NCBI GenBank assembly: GCA_027563935.2 | Contig: JANVAS020000222.1 | Coordinates: forward strand, 4,030,001 to 4,094,000 | DNA from: Costus lasius | Taxonomy: Eukaryota; Streptophyta; Magnoliopsida; Zingiberales; Costaceae | Length of the DNA stretch: 64,000 bases | Reading direction: 5' to 3' | Shown: positions 46,758 to 58,209 of the stretch, piece after piece | Position numbering within the stretch: the stretch's first letter is position 1 | Layout of the letters: each line of letters starts with the position of its first letter | The notes under the pieces: model-generated | What the model saw: the letters and a program-made list of their open reading frames with translations, nothing else | Told to the model about the DNA's origin: nothing | The model's database searches: none | Position numbers and translations under genes: made by a program

Positions 46758-49700
46758 TGTAACATCCCGTTATCTTAACCCCAAACAAATGGCACAATTC
46801 ATGAAGAATACAGGATGTTTCATATAAGATCGATTCATATGCTAGGTAAAACCGAGTTCAAGAAAACACGATCTGAAAATTTCCATAAATCCATACATAC
46901 AAATTCACAAAACACAAATCTCATCAATCACATAAAGGTACCTGCCACCACGCAATCCTTGCACTAGACATATGCAAGGCAACAGTTATATCAAATCCGA
47001 TGGCATAAATACAATTCGATTCGAAATTCAAAGCAAAGCCACAAAGTCGATTTTATAAACTCATACCAAACATCGAAACCAGGCTGAAGCCTGCGGTGAC
47101 ACAAAAATCAAACTCATAAGACTGCCATAACCGGCAACACAATTCACATAATTCACATGGTTCACATAGTTCATATAATTCATGTTAAGGCCACAACCGG
47201 CCCTCAAGAATTAAGCACAAAAGTTCTTAAAACAGCAAACAGCATAATTATCCACGCCAATGCACTCAAGAAATGCGCCCCTGCTCTATGCCTGAAAATA
47301 GTGAGGGGTGAGCTACACAGCCCAGTGAGTGGATAGTCTAAATCTACCATCCATAACATACACTCAAAAATATAGGCAGATTATTTTAAAAATCTTTAAC
47401 AAGAAAATTATGTCAACATATAACAAAATAAATACAGAAGTCATATAAACAGTCAGATGTACACACCAACATATAACAAACTCATGTTCACAAACTCAGG
47501 TTCTAGAGTTTTACTCTAAACCAATTAAACACATATGTTCTAAACCAACTAAACACACCATACTTAATTAACCTAGTTGTCCAGCATAATCAGTAGTGAC
47601 CAATATGGTCTAACCCGGCTTGGCCAAAGCACTGGGAGCTGCAAAATCTCGTGCAACACATAAACATGGATAGTGAGTAGAATCAAGAGGTGGCCCCCGC
47701 CAGGTCACGACGTGGCACTTTGCTCTATCACCCCATAACATATCGATGGATTGTGTGTAGATTCAAGAGGTGGCCCCCGTCAGGTCATGACGTGGCACTT
47801 TGCTCTACGACACCCAACATCACAAAATGAGAGTGATGACATCAAGAGGTGGCCCCTGTCTGATCAAGACATGGCACTTTGCGTCTTATATCACCCCATA
47901 ACATAAAAGAGTAATGACATCAAGAGGTGGCCCCTGTCCGACCAAGACATGGCACTTTGCGTCAAAACCCGTTCTCCCAAAAGGTTCCTACTGGACAACA
48001 GACATATCTTATTTCATATTTCACAAAGGTGGACTCCTAAGTGTCAACTAGACTCTAGGATAGTCATCACAAAAATCATATCGGGCAGACTGAACATCAA
48101 CCCCCATCACAATAATCATAATAGGCAGGCTGAACATCAACCTCCTCACATATCAAATATAGGGCTGAAATCTAACCCTTCACATATCACATAAGGACTA
48201 TCCTATGAGTACACGGTTACACTTAGCCATAGTCCTAACCAACACATAACACATAATATTCAAAATTCCCATAATCACATAATTTCCAAAAATCACATAA
48301 ACACTTAATATTTCAAGAATCACCTAATTACATAATATTAACAATCATATAAAGTAGTGTGGTCCTTAGGTTTCATGCTGATTAGTTCAGTCAAACTTTA
48401 CTAGGTTATCACCCAAATTTCTCAAACAATTTCTCAACATTGCAGTTAACAAGCATCCATAAAAATTAACATAAAACTAAAACATGAAGTCATACAAACT
48501 ATCCATAAAATTAACAAAAACTAAAACATGTATTCATACAAACTATTTTACAAATCTCTACATATAACCCACGGTTAACATATCATATCATCTACTAAAA
48601 TTCTAAACCTTAGTTAACATGAATATCATGCTCAAAATCATTGGTTTAAAACTTCCTAAATTCCATAAGAGAATACCTTAAATTCCTTATTACAATTTTC
48701 GGTTTTCATAAACAATCATCAAGATTATTTCGGTTTAACTACCATCAACAAGGTTTCGGTTTTCATTCATGCTACAAACATCATTGACTTAATGTTACCA
48801 AAATTGATTTCGGTTTAACTATAATTAACAAGAGTTTCATACTCAAAATTCAATGATTTAATGCTACCAAAATTCCTATAAAAATACCTTAAATTTCATA
48901 CAAATTTTCGGTTAAATAATCATCATATAATCACCTTTGAAAAATTCGGTTTTCATCATATAATCAACTTTACAAAATTCGGTTTTCATCATATAATCAA
49001 CTTTACAAAATTCGGTTCTCATCATGGTGAAGTCTTGAATTTCGGTTTTAGTATGGTAAGATTTCCAACAAGCGAATATATCATCTAACTCATCAATTAA
49101 CACAAACAAATAGATAGAAATCAATTAGACAACCCACTCACCTCTTAACCGAGAACACAAGGTGAAAAACTCTCCAAAAACAATTCGTCTAAGGCTTGAA
49201 GTTCTACCAAGAATCGCCACCAAAGGAAGGAAACACCTCCAACACCAAAGACTCCAAGAGAGAAGGAAGAGGAAAATCGTCCAAGCCTTCAAGGAAATCG
49301 CCAAGCCTTCAAGGAAGTCGCCAAGTTCTTTCAAGCCGTCGCCCAATGTTTTTCTCCAAGCCAAAATCGCCAAAACTCTACCCTAACCGAAATTACCTAC
49401 TTAAATTTTGGTTTTTAAGGTTTTAACCCTCTAACCAATTAATTCAAAAAGGGGTTTAACCCATTAACCCATTAATTCAAATTTTAAAAACCCAATTAGT
49501 GTAAACCCAAATAACCCATGGTTTAAGTGAAATCCAATAAGAATTTAAATTAACATCCATTTAATGAATTCACTTAAACGCAAATCCAATAAGGACTTAA
49601 GTAATATCCACTAAGGTCTAATTAACCAATAAGGTCTAATTAATTAACTAACAATTTACAACCCATAAATCCTAATTAATTTATCAAGAACAACCAATGA

Positions 49701-49928
49701 TAATTTATCATAAATTAACAACCAATAATCAAATAAATAATCTCTAATTAATTTACAATAAATTAACAACCAAATAGACTCAAATCAAATAATTACAATT
49801 AAACAATCAACAAGCCAGTTAATTAGCATTCAATAAATTTTACTTGAATCATAATAAAATATCACAGCTAATGATTTTATTTAAATCCAAATAATGCTTA
49901 CCAGGACTTAAGATCCTTGGATCTTACA
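46758..49928 (-). mobile_element. Solo gypsy LTR H (G family, 3171 bp)
   Basis: It is the reverse complement of a G-type LTR, starting TGTAACATCCCG and ending GGATCTTACA on the plus strand. CCTTC flanks it at 46753-46757 and 49929-49933. There is no internal region. It is clearly diverged from the G LTRs, so it is older. It carries four tandem CAAGAGGTGGCCCC units starting at 47684, 47764, 47843 and 47921. ORFs inside it are not considered genes. Confidence 0.92.
47684..47960 (-). repeat. Four tandem 79-bp units in solo LTR H
   Basis: The period is about 79 bp with the same core as the arrays of G and F. The unit number equals that of G. Confidence 0.82.
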
Positions 49929-49933
49929 CCTTC

Positions 49934-50587
49934 CTTCAATCGCAAGTCCATCACCACGCTTCCAAAGCTGGCGCCACTTCTGACTCCAATTGAAGAAGGC
50001 TCCTTGTTGTCTTTGATGAACCTTAACCTATCTCATGTAAACAATTCTACATCTATTCTAAGGAAAGATGAAAATTTTACACCAAGAAGGGGGAGAACCA
50101 CACGCAGGTGGTTGAAAGATTTTACAAGCATTCATCATAGGTGGAAACATGCTTCCACATCACAACACAGGAGGGCACTCGCTATGACCATATCAACCCA
50201 ATCAAGTGGCGCATGTAAAATTTGAAAATCCGGAAAAATCAAATTTTAGCACCTTATGCGCCAATATCATCCAAGGCATTCTCTTAACCAATTCCATGCC
50301 AAAATTTAGATCAAGTTCCATGATGATTTCATAGACCCTATCGGCTAGTAGTTTTGTCAGATCAAGAGACCCGGCCAGTCCGAAGACACAATGCCGGTCC
50401 TACTTGACAAAACTTACGTGCGCCTTTGGTCTTAAATCAAGCATAAACACAATCCAAGTTTCGGCCATAGAGTTGAGAAGAGAAGATTGGATGAAAACGC
50501 TTTCTACGTGAAACGCGCATGGATAGAAGAAAAATTTTCAAAAATTTTTCACACAAGCAAACGTACACCTTGTGTTTCTCGCAAGTA
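49934..50587 (-). other. Element C leader, part nearest the primer site
   Basis: Continuation of the C leader between H and the primer-binding site. I see no gene or clear structure here; a plus-strand ORF at 49917-50225 has no recognisable features. Confidence 0.6.
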
Positions 50588-50599
50588 CCTCTGATACCA
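50588..50599 (-). other. Primer-binding site of element C
   Basis: The minus strand reads TGGTATCAGAGG, one base from the LTR. It shows that the adjoining LTR is the 5' LTR and that C runs right to left. Confidence 0.85.
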
Positions 50600-50600
50600 C

Positions 50601-52827
50601 TGTTAGGGAATGCCGGGTGTAATTTAAAATTTTGCAGTCCCAGGACGCAGCGGAAGAAGCATTACACCCGAAACACATTCCTTTCCCAAGGATCCATGCG
50701 AGAGAGAAAACACAAGGATGTGTTAGAGATGTACCTCTTTTGCTTGTTTAGATGTCGAAGCCAAGTTGAAGGCGCCCAAGTGTTCGCCCTCTACAAGTAT
50801 CCACGCGCCGACTCCTTGATCGTTGCTCCCTTCCACGCTCGGTGCTAGCCTCGGGAAGAGAATCGAGCCTTAGGGTTCCTTCACTCTTCTTGTGCCACCT
50901 CCAAGGTTCATGCGCCAAGTGCAAGGAAGATGCCGCCAACTCCTTATCCTCTTCACTCCAAGAGAAGAGGGAGAAGATGAGTTTCGGCCTTGAGGAAGAT
51001 TAGGGGAAAATTGCGCCACCAAGTCCTTCTCCAAGTCACGCCAAGAGGAGAGGAAGGAGAAGACTTGCGGTCACTTGTTGGAAGAAGGGTTGCGCCACTT
51101 TGATGTTGTCACCCTTTGCCCTTGCTTTCGCCCCTCTACTTGTGTTCACGACTCCAAGCTTTTCATTATCAAGAGAGGGCGACAATGGGTCCTATAAATA
51201 GGACTAGAGGCGGTTTGAGCAAGGGCTAGGATCATGCCAAGTGTATGGCTAGGATGAGGTGTCCTGAAGTAAGGAAAGTCTCCAAGACTTTACCATAAAC
51301 CTCATTCAACCTATCCATAAAAGTCTAAACACTATATCAGCCCAAGACATGCCTCAAATGCATTCTTACCATCAAAGGCTAAGTGGCTAGGCGCAACATG
51401 CATGAGGAGTTTCGGCTAGGGTAAGGGTTTTGGGAGAAACTAGGGTTTGAGGTAAGGTAAGTCTCCAAGACATTACCATATACCTCTTCCCTATGTCCAT
51501 ATGCGCCTAGGAACTTCCCATAAAAGTTCTCAAGCCATATCAGCCCCAAGACTTACCTTAGAGGCAAGTATTCCTTCCAAGGAAGAAGGGCTAGGCGCCC
51601 TTTACTTCCATAATGAAGCAAAGGCGCCTCCCTCACCCCATTATGCCCCTAGGCGCCAATGGGGTGAGATTTCTCCCCATTATACCCTTTTAAGCCAATT
51701 CCTCTTCATGACAACTAATTATTGGGCCTCATTGGATAATGAGCTAGCCCAAACTTCATGGCATGGGTTGATTAAACCATTGGATCCAATCCAATGCAAC
51801 CCTAATCCAAATGTGACCAATCTAGGTCAATTTCGGGTCAACCTGCCAAAAATAAAGCTTGGCTCCAATAACTTTCTTCCATCTCATCAGGCCCATTGGC
51901 GCTGATGAAATCTTCCAAATGGATCCAAGTTATCCAATAACCTGATCATAAGGCTTCTGATTAAAGCAACGTCAAGAGTCTATTGCGTGTGACCCCGTAG
52001 GATCCATATGACGATGGCAATGATGTAAACATCATAAGTAGTGAGGGGTATCTAGCAACACATCACTACTACCCATGTCATAGGACTTAAGTCATTATGG
52101 CAACAACTCCTAACAAGCAACGAGGATTCCCATTGCATTACAGATCCCTTTGCCTAAGCTGATATCCTGCCATTGGATTAGTCTCAAGTTTATTATCCAA
52201 TGCATTGGTCATGACTCAACAAGTGTGGCCACACTTTCCTGTCATGCACCAATAAGGTGGGGCGCCCCGAGGTGGATATCATGCTTCCTCGGAAGGAAGG
52301 GGCAAATCCTACTATTGGTCATCCATGTCTCTACGTGACTTATGACATGCCCAATGACAGTCATTTTGATCTCCCAATTACGGAGAGACGTAAGACTGTA
52401 TTAAAGCATACCCTTCATCAAGTCTAGACATGAATACCTCAAGTCTAAGGATCAATGCAAACCTCTTGCATGTGAGATTGACTTGTTGACTAGACAAGTC
52501 AATCCTCACGATGGATCACTCCAGTGCATCCAATGCACCTGTATATCTGCGTTACTGTGCCCCGCACCTAACCAGCCCATACACCAGTCTCACATGTACC
52601 AAAGCTGTCCCATATCGGCTAAGGTACCTTGTCTGGGGATAGCTTATGAGAATGGATCCAATCCAAACTCCTGGGACATTATTTATGCAACTCAATACAT
52701 CAACGCAAGTAGAGAAGTCTGCATAATAACGACCATGCCTATATTAAGAGTAATAGTTCTATCAAAGTACATTCAACCAATGCCTGACCATGTACACACA
52801 TTGGTCTTTAGGGCATATACACCAACA
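50601..52827 (-). repeat. 5' LTR of copia element C (family 2, 2227 bp)
   Basis: On the plus strand it starts TGTTAGGGAATG and ends CACCAACA. Its terminal part matches the 3' LTR remnant at 10741-10815. A TATA-like TATTTATAG on the minus strand lies at 51192-51201. Conserved hairpins are at 52020-52035 (ATGATGT/ACATCAT), 52037-52070 (AGTAGTGA/TCACTACT) and 52221-52236 (AAGTGTGG/CCACACTT). The 5 bp after it are ATCAC; the matching copy would lie left of the window. Confidence 0.85.
51192..51201 (-). promoter_or_regulatory. Candidate TATA box of the C LTR
   Basis: The minus strand reads TATTTATAGG. It holds a place similar to the TATATAAG of element I, downstream of the GGGGTATAATGGGG-like repeats. 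Confidence 0.4.
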
Positions 52828-53549
52828 ATCACATCATTCTTTTATTACTTGCGATATCTGCTAAAGCATGCCTCTTTTATCGTTATGTTATCACTATAGG
52901 ATTGCATGCCTGTAATGTTAGATATAAGATAAAACCGTTGAGACCTCAAAAACCCTCATAAATAAATATCATGTCTAGTAGCCTTCTAATGCGTAGCCCT
53001 CACTAAACTATCGATCAGTGGTGTTGTGAACTGTTTCCCACCCTCGTGGGACACACCCACTTATCTTTAGAAAGTGTGTGGTGGCAATGGTTTCCCCAGT
53101 CCATTTTAATCGGGCGCGCCTTCTCCAGGAAACTCGTTGGCCCTGGGCATAACGGTTAGGAATGGACTTGACTAGATTTTCACATGTGCTAGGCATATGG
53201 TAGAACTCTAGAGGTATCGTTGAGAGGTTAGGGTTTCATGCTGTATCCAGCCCTCACTGGACATGAAATGCCTAGACTGTCTCAATAAGGGGAATTGCTT
53301 GGAGTAATCGGCTGGCGTGCCTACCTTAGGAAGCATGGGTTACTTTGTGCATCTCATCCCACCCTCGTGGGACGCGAAGCCTCATGTGGAATAAGGATCC
53401 CATCTCACTAGGAAGTCTTAAACTTCCTGATTGACTTTGTGGGTTGTCAATTCGATTAAAATAGTGAGAGCCATAATCATTTAAAACAAGTCCAGTTTAA
53501 ATAATTTGAAGTAGTACTAAGTTTGCTGTTTCTTGATTGTTGTAGATCA
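52828..53549 (+). other. Element I leader with three hairpins
   Basis: Homologous to the C leader in opposite orientation. Hairpins: H1 at 53036-53051 (TCCCAC/GTGGGA), H2 at 53246-53261 (TCCAG/CTGGA) and H3 at 53357-53372 (TCCCAC/GTGGGA), 210 and 111 bp apart. The 5' LTR and primer site of I lie left of the window, beyond element C. Confidence 0.7.
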
Positions 53550-53796
53550 ATGACAACAAACAATAGCGGATTGACACTGCGATAACTCCTTGATAAGGAT
53601 AAGTTGGTTGGAACCAACTTTATGGACTGGCATCAGAACTTCAGGATAGCCCTCAAGCTCGAGAAGAAGCTGTATGTCCTAGAGCAGGCTCTTCCGGCGC
53701 CTCCTCCACCTAATGCCCGAGCGGCAGATAGGGATGCTTTTAGAAAGCATCAGGATGAGTCTATGGAGGTATCATGTCTCATGCTGGCCACTATGT
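53550..53796 (+). pseudogene. Element I gag, first part
   Basis: The ATG at 53550 is at the position homologous to the A start. A stop TAA follows at 53583-53585, after which the frame reads VGTNFMDWHQNFRIALKLEK and CLMLATM, clear copia gag. It is cut by insertion L between the two halves of LATM|APEL. Confidence 0.85.
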
Positions 53797-55203
53797 GATG
53801 GAGGCAGCGAGCACAAGCAACGAAGGTACAAATGGAGCCTACGACTACCCTAGTCAAAGGCCCGGAAGTTCACGAATAAGCTAGCAAGCTCAATCAATAA
53901 AGCTAGCTCAATAATAGATGGAATCAGTTCAACCACAAGTGAAGCTTAAGACATTCAAGCTCACTTAGAAATTTGCAGCATACAAATAAAACCCGTGCAG
54001 CCACATGAAGGAAATAGAGTAATCATCGGCAAGCTCCAGATCAGCCGTTAAATGCCAAGCAACGCTGCAAAGAGGATCCGCAACATTCATCATCTGCCAA
54101 CATTATCCTCAACGTCTCTCTGCTCAAGATGGAAGTTGCAACGTCTATCTTCAACGTGTTGCTACTGCTCCAACTATGGAAATTGCAACGTTCGCTTGCA
54201 ATGTCTCTCCACGCTCAAGCTATATGTATCCTCTCGTATGCCGCTTGTAATAGACAGATTTGATGAAAGTTGAGTTTATGGAATAGTTTTCTAGTGTAAT
54301 TCCTCTTCTATCGGATGTCTTCATCCTCTTCCTCCTTCTCCTTCTAGGGCCGAGCCCCTTCCTCATGTCCTCCTCTCTTCCTCTATTCTCTACCCTCTCC
54401 TTCCTCTAGAAATCAAACCAACCAATCACAGTTCCCTGTTTTCAGAATTCCAAAATTTTGAGAGCTCGCCGCCGGCGATCCAACCGTCCGATCATCATGC
54501 AACTTCAGCCATCCCTCCTCCTCCACAATACGAAGCAACAGCCGCCGGCATCGCTCCATCCGCCTCTCCGATGGCCAGAATCGAGACTCCGATGCCATCC
54601 CCTGTTTCCACCATGCTCACGCCCTAGATTCGCTTTCCGGCGCCGTTCTCCTCCGGCCGGCCATCATTCGACCTCAAACTCCGTCCACGACCTCTCTCCC
54701 ATCACACAAACCTCCAGTTGAAATAGGTTTGGAGTTCGTCCACCATCGGATGAACGGTGAACACCTCTGCTACAATCCCGCTACTGCTCTGTTCCAACAA
54801 GAACACCCTCCGCATCCGCAGCCTTCCGCCCTTCATCGTCGTTCTCCTCCAACAAGCCTCAACTCGCCTCCAAACTCCGGCCACGTCATCACCACCAACA
54901 CAAGGAGTCCAAGTTATAACAGGTTCAGCGCTCGTGTCTTCTACGACTTCCGGCGACGACCTCTGTTCTTCTGGCTCACCTCCCCTGTTCCGTTAAACAG
55001 CCGCCTCCAGTTTCCCAACTGGCCCTGTTCCGATTGAAGAGCCGTTTCTCTGCCTCTGCTGGTGCTCCGACGCCGACCTCACGTTCTACACCTTCCCTCG
55101 TTACCAAAGTCGCCGACGAACACCCAAGCCCCCGCATCACTAATCGGCGCAAGCTTCGCTTGCCTGTTTCCACACTTTGCACTGCTGTTGTGTTCAAGTT
55201 TTG

Positions 55204-55700
55204 CTCAAACTCTAATCTGATTAAGCTTGTTCACGCAGGTACTTTAAGCAATCGGCACCACCAAAATCTTGATCTTTGGCGTCAGTGGGAAGAACTCACC
55301 TTGCTCTAACAGATGGACGAGTCAATCCAACTGAAGTGACAATGGATCAACCTCAAAAGCATAAGAAAATTTCATACCTGATTAACTCATGCAAATTGAT
55401 TTTATAAACTAATCTGATTAGTGTATTTTACGTAGGTAATTTAAGCAAGTGGTGCAACAAAGATCTTGAACTATGGTTTGATAATGAAGCACTCATCTTG
55501 CACTTTCATTTGGACTAGTTGATGCAAGCCCAGGTTCAACAGTTTAATCTAGCCGGCATTGCAAAATTTGTAATCTGAAACATTTCTGTGCAGTTTTAAC
55601 TCACTAATCTGAATAGCTATATTGTTGCAAGTATTATAAATGCCTGACAGCTCTTCACGCTACTATTCTTACACGATTCACAGAACTAATCTTGTTATAC
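55204..55700 (+). repeat. Degenerate tandem units of about 200 bp inside L
   Basis: Similar blocks start near 55204, 55404 and 55604. Each has CTAATCTGATTA-like sequence and then a GGTA.TTTAAGCAA-like piece; the first two share a further 60 bp ending in TCTTGATCTTTGG or TCTTGAACTATGG. The third is more decayed. Confidence 0.55.
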
Positions 55701-55824
55701 ATCTTGGTTAAATTGGTTCTTATTTTGGATTTATGGATTTTCCTACAAGGCATAGCAACTTATCGTAATTGATTAATTTTATTGCCCTGGATTTCTCGTT
55801 ATTTTTCAAGATTTTGATTTTGCT

Positions 55825-55856
55825 AAAAATAAAAAAATAAATAAATAAATAAATAA
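55825..55856. repeat. (AAAT)n microsatellite
   Basis: A-rich run passing into repeated AAAT, 45 bp from the right end of L. It could be a relic of a retroposon tail, but other sequence follows it. Confidence 0.8.
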
Positions 55857-55901
55857 CTGAATTTTATATCAGTAGTTTTACTCCACGTTCCCCCCCTACA
55901 T

Positions 55902-56524
55902 CACTATGGCACCTGAACTTCTGGTGCAATATGAGGAGCAGAACGCTTTTCAGATGATCACTCATTTGAAACATATGTTCGAGGCTCAGGCTAGAACTGA
56001 GAGATTTGACACCGCCAAAGCAGTCTTTCCGTGTAAGTTTTCTAAGGGTGCACCAGTGAGACCCCATGTTCTCAAGTTGATTGGGAACGTGGATCATCTT
56101 AGGAGGCTGGGACACGCCATAGATAATGAGCTGGTTGTGGATCTTATTCTGCATTCCCTGCCCCCTAGCTTCAGTCCATTTGTCATAAATTTCAACATGA
56201 ACCGGATTGAGTGCACACGGGAGGAACTAATGAATATCCTCGAGACAGCCGAGCGTGAGATGGTAAAGACCAAACCTAATTCTGTTCTTTTAGTCCCTAC
56301 GGCCAAGAAGATGAAGAAAAAGGGTAAGGCACATGCCAAGGGCGGTGCCAAGGGTCCTACCAAGGCATTGAAGAAAAAGGCGAAGAAGTCAAAGGACCAG
56401 AGGTGCTTCCACTGTGGCGAGCAGGGTCACTGGAGGAGGGACTGCAAGCAACTTCAGAATGAGGAGAAGAAAGGCTTGGCCTTAGCTTCTAGCTCAGGTA
56501 TTTATGTTACAGAAGTCAACCTCT
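55902..56524 (+). pseudogene. Element I gag, second part
   Basis: It resumes at MAPELLVQYEEQ and runs through gag, a Lys-rich stretch and the zinc knuckle CFHCGEQGHWRRDC to GIYVTEVNL. The frame is open to the solo LTR J insertion at CCTCT (56520-56524). Confidence 0.88.
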
Positions 56525-58209
56525 TGTTGGGGTATGCCCTTAAGGCTAATGTTTGAGGCCTTGGGATTGTATCAGTATCATGTAATAAACTCTTATGTTT
56601 ATAAAGGCATGGTTGTTATTCAGTTTGTTACATTGTCTGCTGCAATAATTGTACTTCTGAATAATGTCTCAAAGCTGTTTAGCTGGGCTAACATGCTATA
56701 AAGTCCTTAGTCGAGATATCTTGGTGAACATGAGACAGCCTTGATATGATTGAGACTAATATGTGTTCTAATCTTATAGGATGCTTCGAGCATGGAATAA
56801 GATGTAGACTCATGGGTACATTGGATGTACTGGACAGACCCTACTAGGATATTCAATTGTCTATCACAATGTGAATAATCCTTGAATGCGACAAGTGGCA
56901 CATTTCCTCTGACTTGAGATCACTTGTGTTTCTAAATGATGATTGTCATTGTTTTGAGATAGTTCAATATCATTTGAAACATAATGATTATAGACTATTT
57001 TGGATGGTGAGCTTGAGTCAGGTTAGGGCACTAGTGATAGACAAAGGATTGCCGTCTCCTTGTTTAAGGAGTGTGATGTTCTAAAGGGGCCCCCTGGATG
57101 AGATGATTGAGAATAGTGTATGGCCATACCCAGGTGACTATGTTCATCTGATCTAATCATGCTCATCATATTGGAGTTACAAGCTTGACACGCTTGTCCA
57201 ATAAGAACATCCAGTGGCAAAGGAAACATGCATGCCTTGTGAGTTGGATTCACACTTGTGCTGTGGTTTGGGTGTAGTCTTGGAAGACTCTTTTCTTTAT
57301 ATCGGGAGACAGTGATGTGTTGCTAGATACCCCTCACTGATCGTGATAACGTGAGTTATCGTTACCGACATTTAAAGGAAACCCTCAGGGTCGCACAATT
57401 TGATGATATGGCTTACTTAAGTCAGATCGTGTGGACTGAATTATTCAGGTTCAGTTTAAAGGGATTTAATCTCTGATTGTAAGTGAGATCTGGTCTGATC
57501 ATGTTTGATTGATTAGAGCTTGAGATCGGTAAGCTTCGATCGAGAGATTGGATGCTAGATCAGTGAGATCAGCAGCATCAAGAGATCGACGGTCAGATCA
57601 AGAGCCTTAGGGTTTAATGTGATCTGGACTAATGGCTTGGGTCGATTGGTCTATGAACCAGACCAAATTGAACCAGCTCATTGAGTGAGCGTGTGGTTCA
57701 AATTGAGAGGAGTTTGCGCATGGGGTAAACCCATGATCGCATGTGAGTGAGTGGCTTTCTATTTTTAGAAAGCATGATCACATACGTGACCACTACTCAC
57801 GTTCACGCCTAAGGCGCCCTCATCTCTCGTTTCTCCTCACTCTCGTCGCCAACTTGGGCATTCGGCACTTGCACTCTCGTGTGGAGGAGAGTAGACGAAA
57901 AGAGAAGGAAGAGTTCGGCCAAGCAAAGTGATCTTTCCCTTCCATTCGACAACGACTTCTTGGAACCTTGCTAGCACAAGGAGCACCAAGGAAGAGTAGG
58001 CGACACCAATTGTGTGCGTCACCTTTGGAGAAGGAGCACTTGCGCCTTTCCTTCCAAGACACCATCTAAGCGATGGCAATGGTGAGAATCGTTTTTCATT
58101 GCAAGTTGAACATATTATATGCATAGATCCTTGAAACCCCTTCCGCTGCGTCAAAATTTTCATATGCGCCTCCTATAGGGTTTCGCCTCCCTTGTTTAGG
58201 GGACTTTCA
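56525..58209 (+). mobile_element. Solo copia LTR J (family 1, 1685 bp)
   Basis: It starts TGTTGGGG, ends GGGACTTTCA and is flanked by CCTCT at 56520-56524 and 58210-58214. It is inserted between the gag and protease regions of I. It carries the TTGAACCA stem-loop at 57668-57701. Confidence 0.93.

Larger units (their letters stand above)
53797..55901. other. Unclassified 2.1-kb insertion L in the gag of element I
   Basis: CACTATG occurs on both sides (53790-53796 and 55902-55908), and removing one copy with the insert rejoins gag exactly. The element begins TGATGGAGGC and ends CCCCTACAT. I see no terminal inverted repeat, no LTR pair and no enzyme domain. Parts: 53797-54300 AT-moderate; 54460-55170 GC- and CT-rich with proline-rich open frames on the plus strand that I cannot identify; 55204-55700 degenerate repeats of about 200 bp; then an (AAAT)n run and a C-run. 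It may be a non-autonomous transposon carrying captured host sequence. Confidence 0.6.

Noticed and set aside
51501..51905. 134-codon ORF in the C LTR
   Set aside because: Lies within an LTR on the antisense strand, no recognisable domain, no second line of support.
54458..55309. Proline-rich host gene in insertion L
   Set aside because: Several overlapping short frames with no intron-exon structure or recognisable domain; composition alone is not enough.
53797..55901. L as an hAT, Helitron or small LTR element
   Set aside because: No terminal inverted repeats, no TC...CTRR ends, and TG...CA ends do not give a 5-bp duplication.
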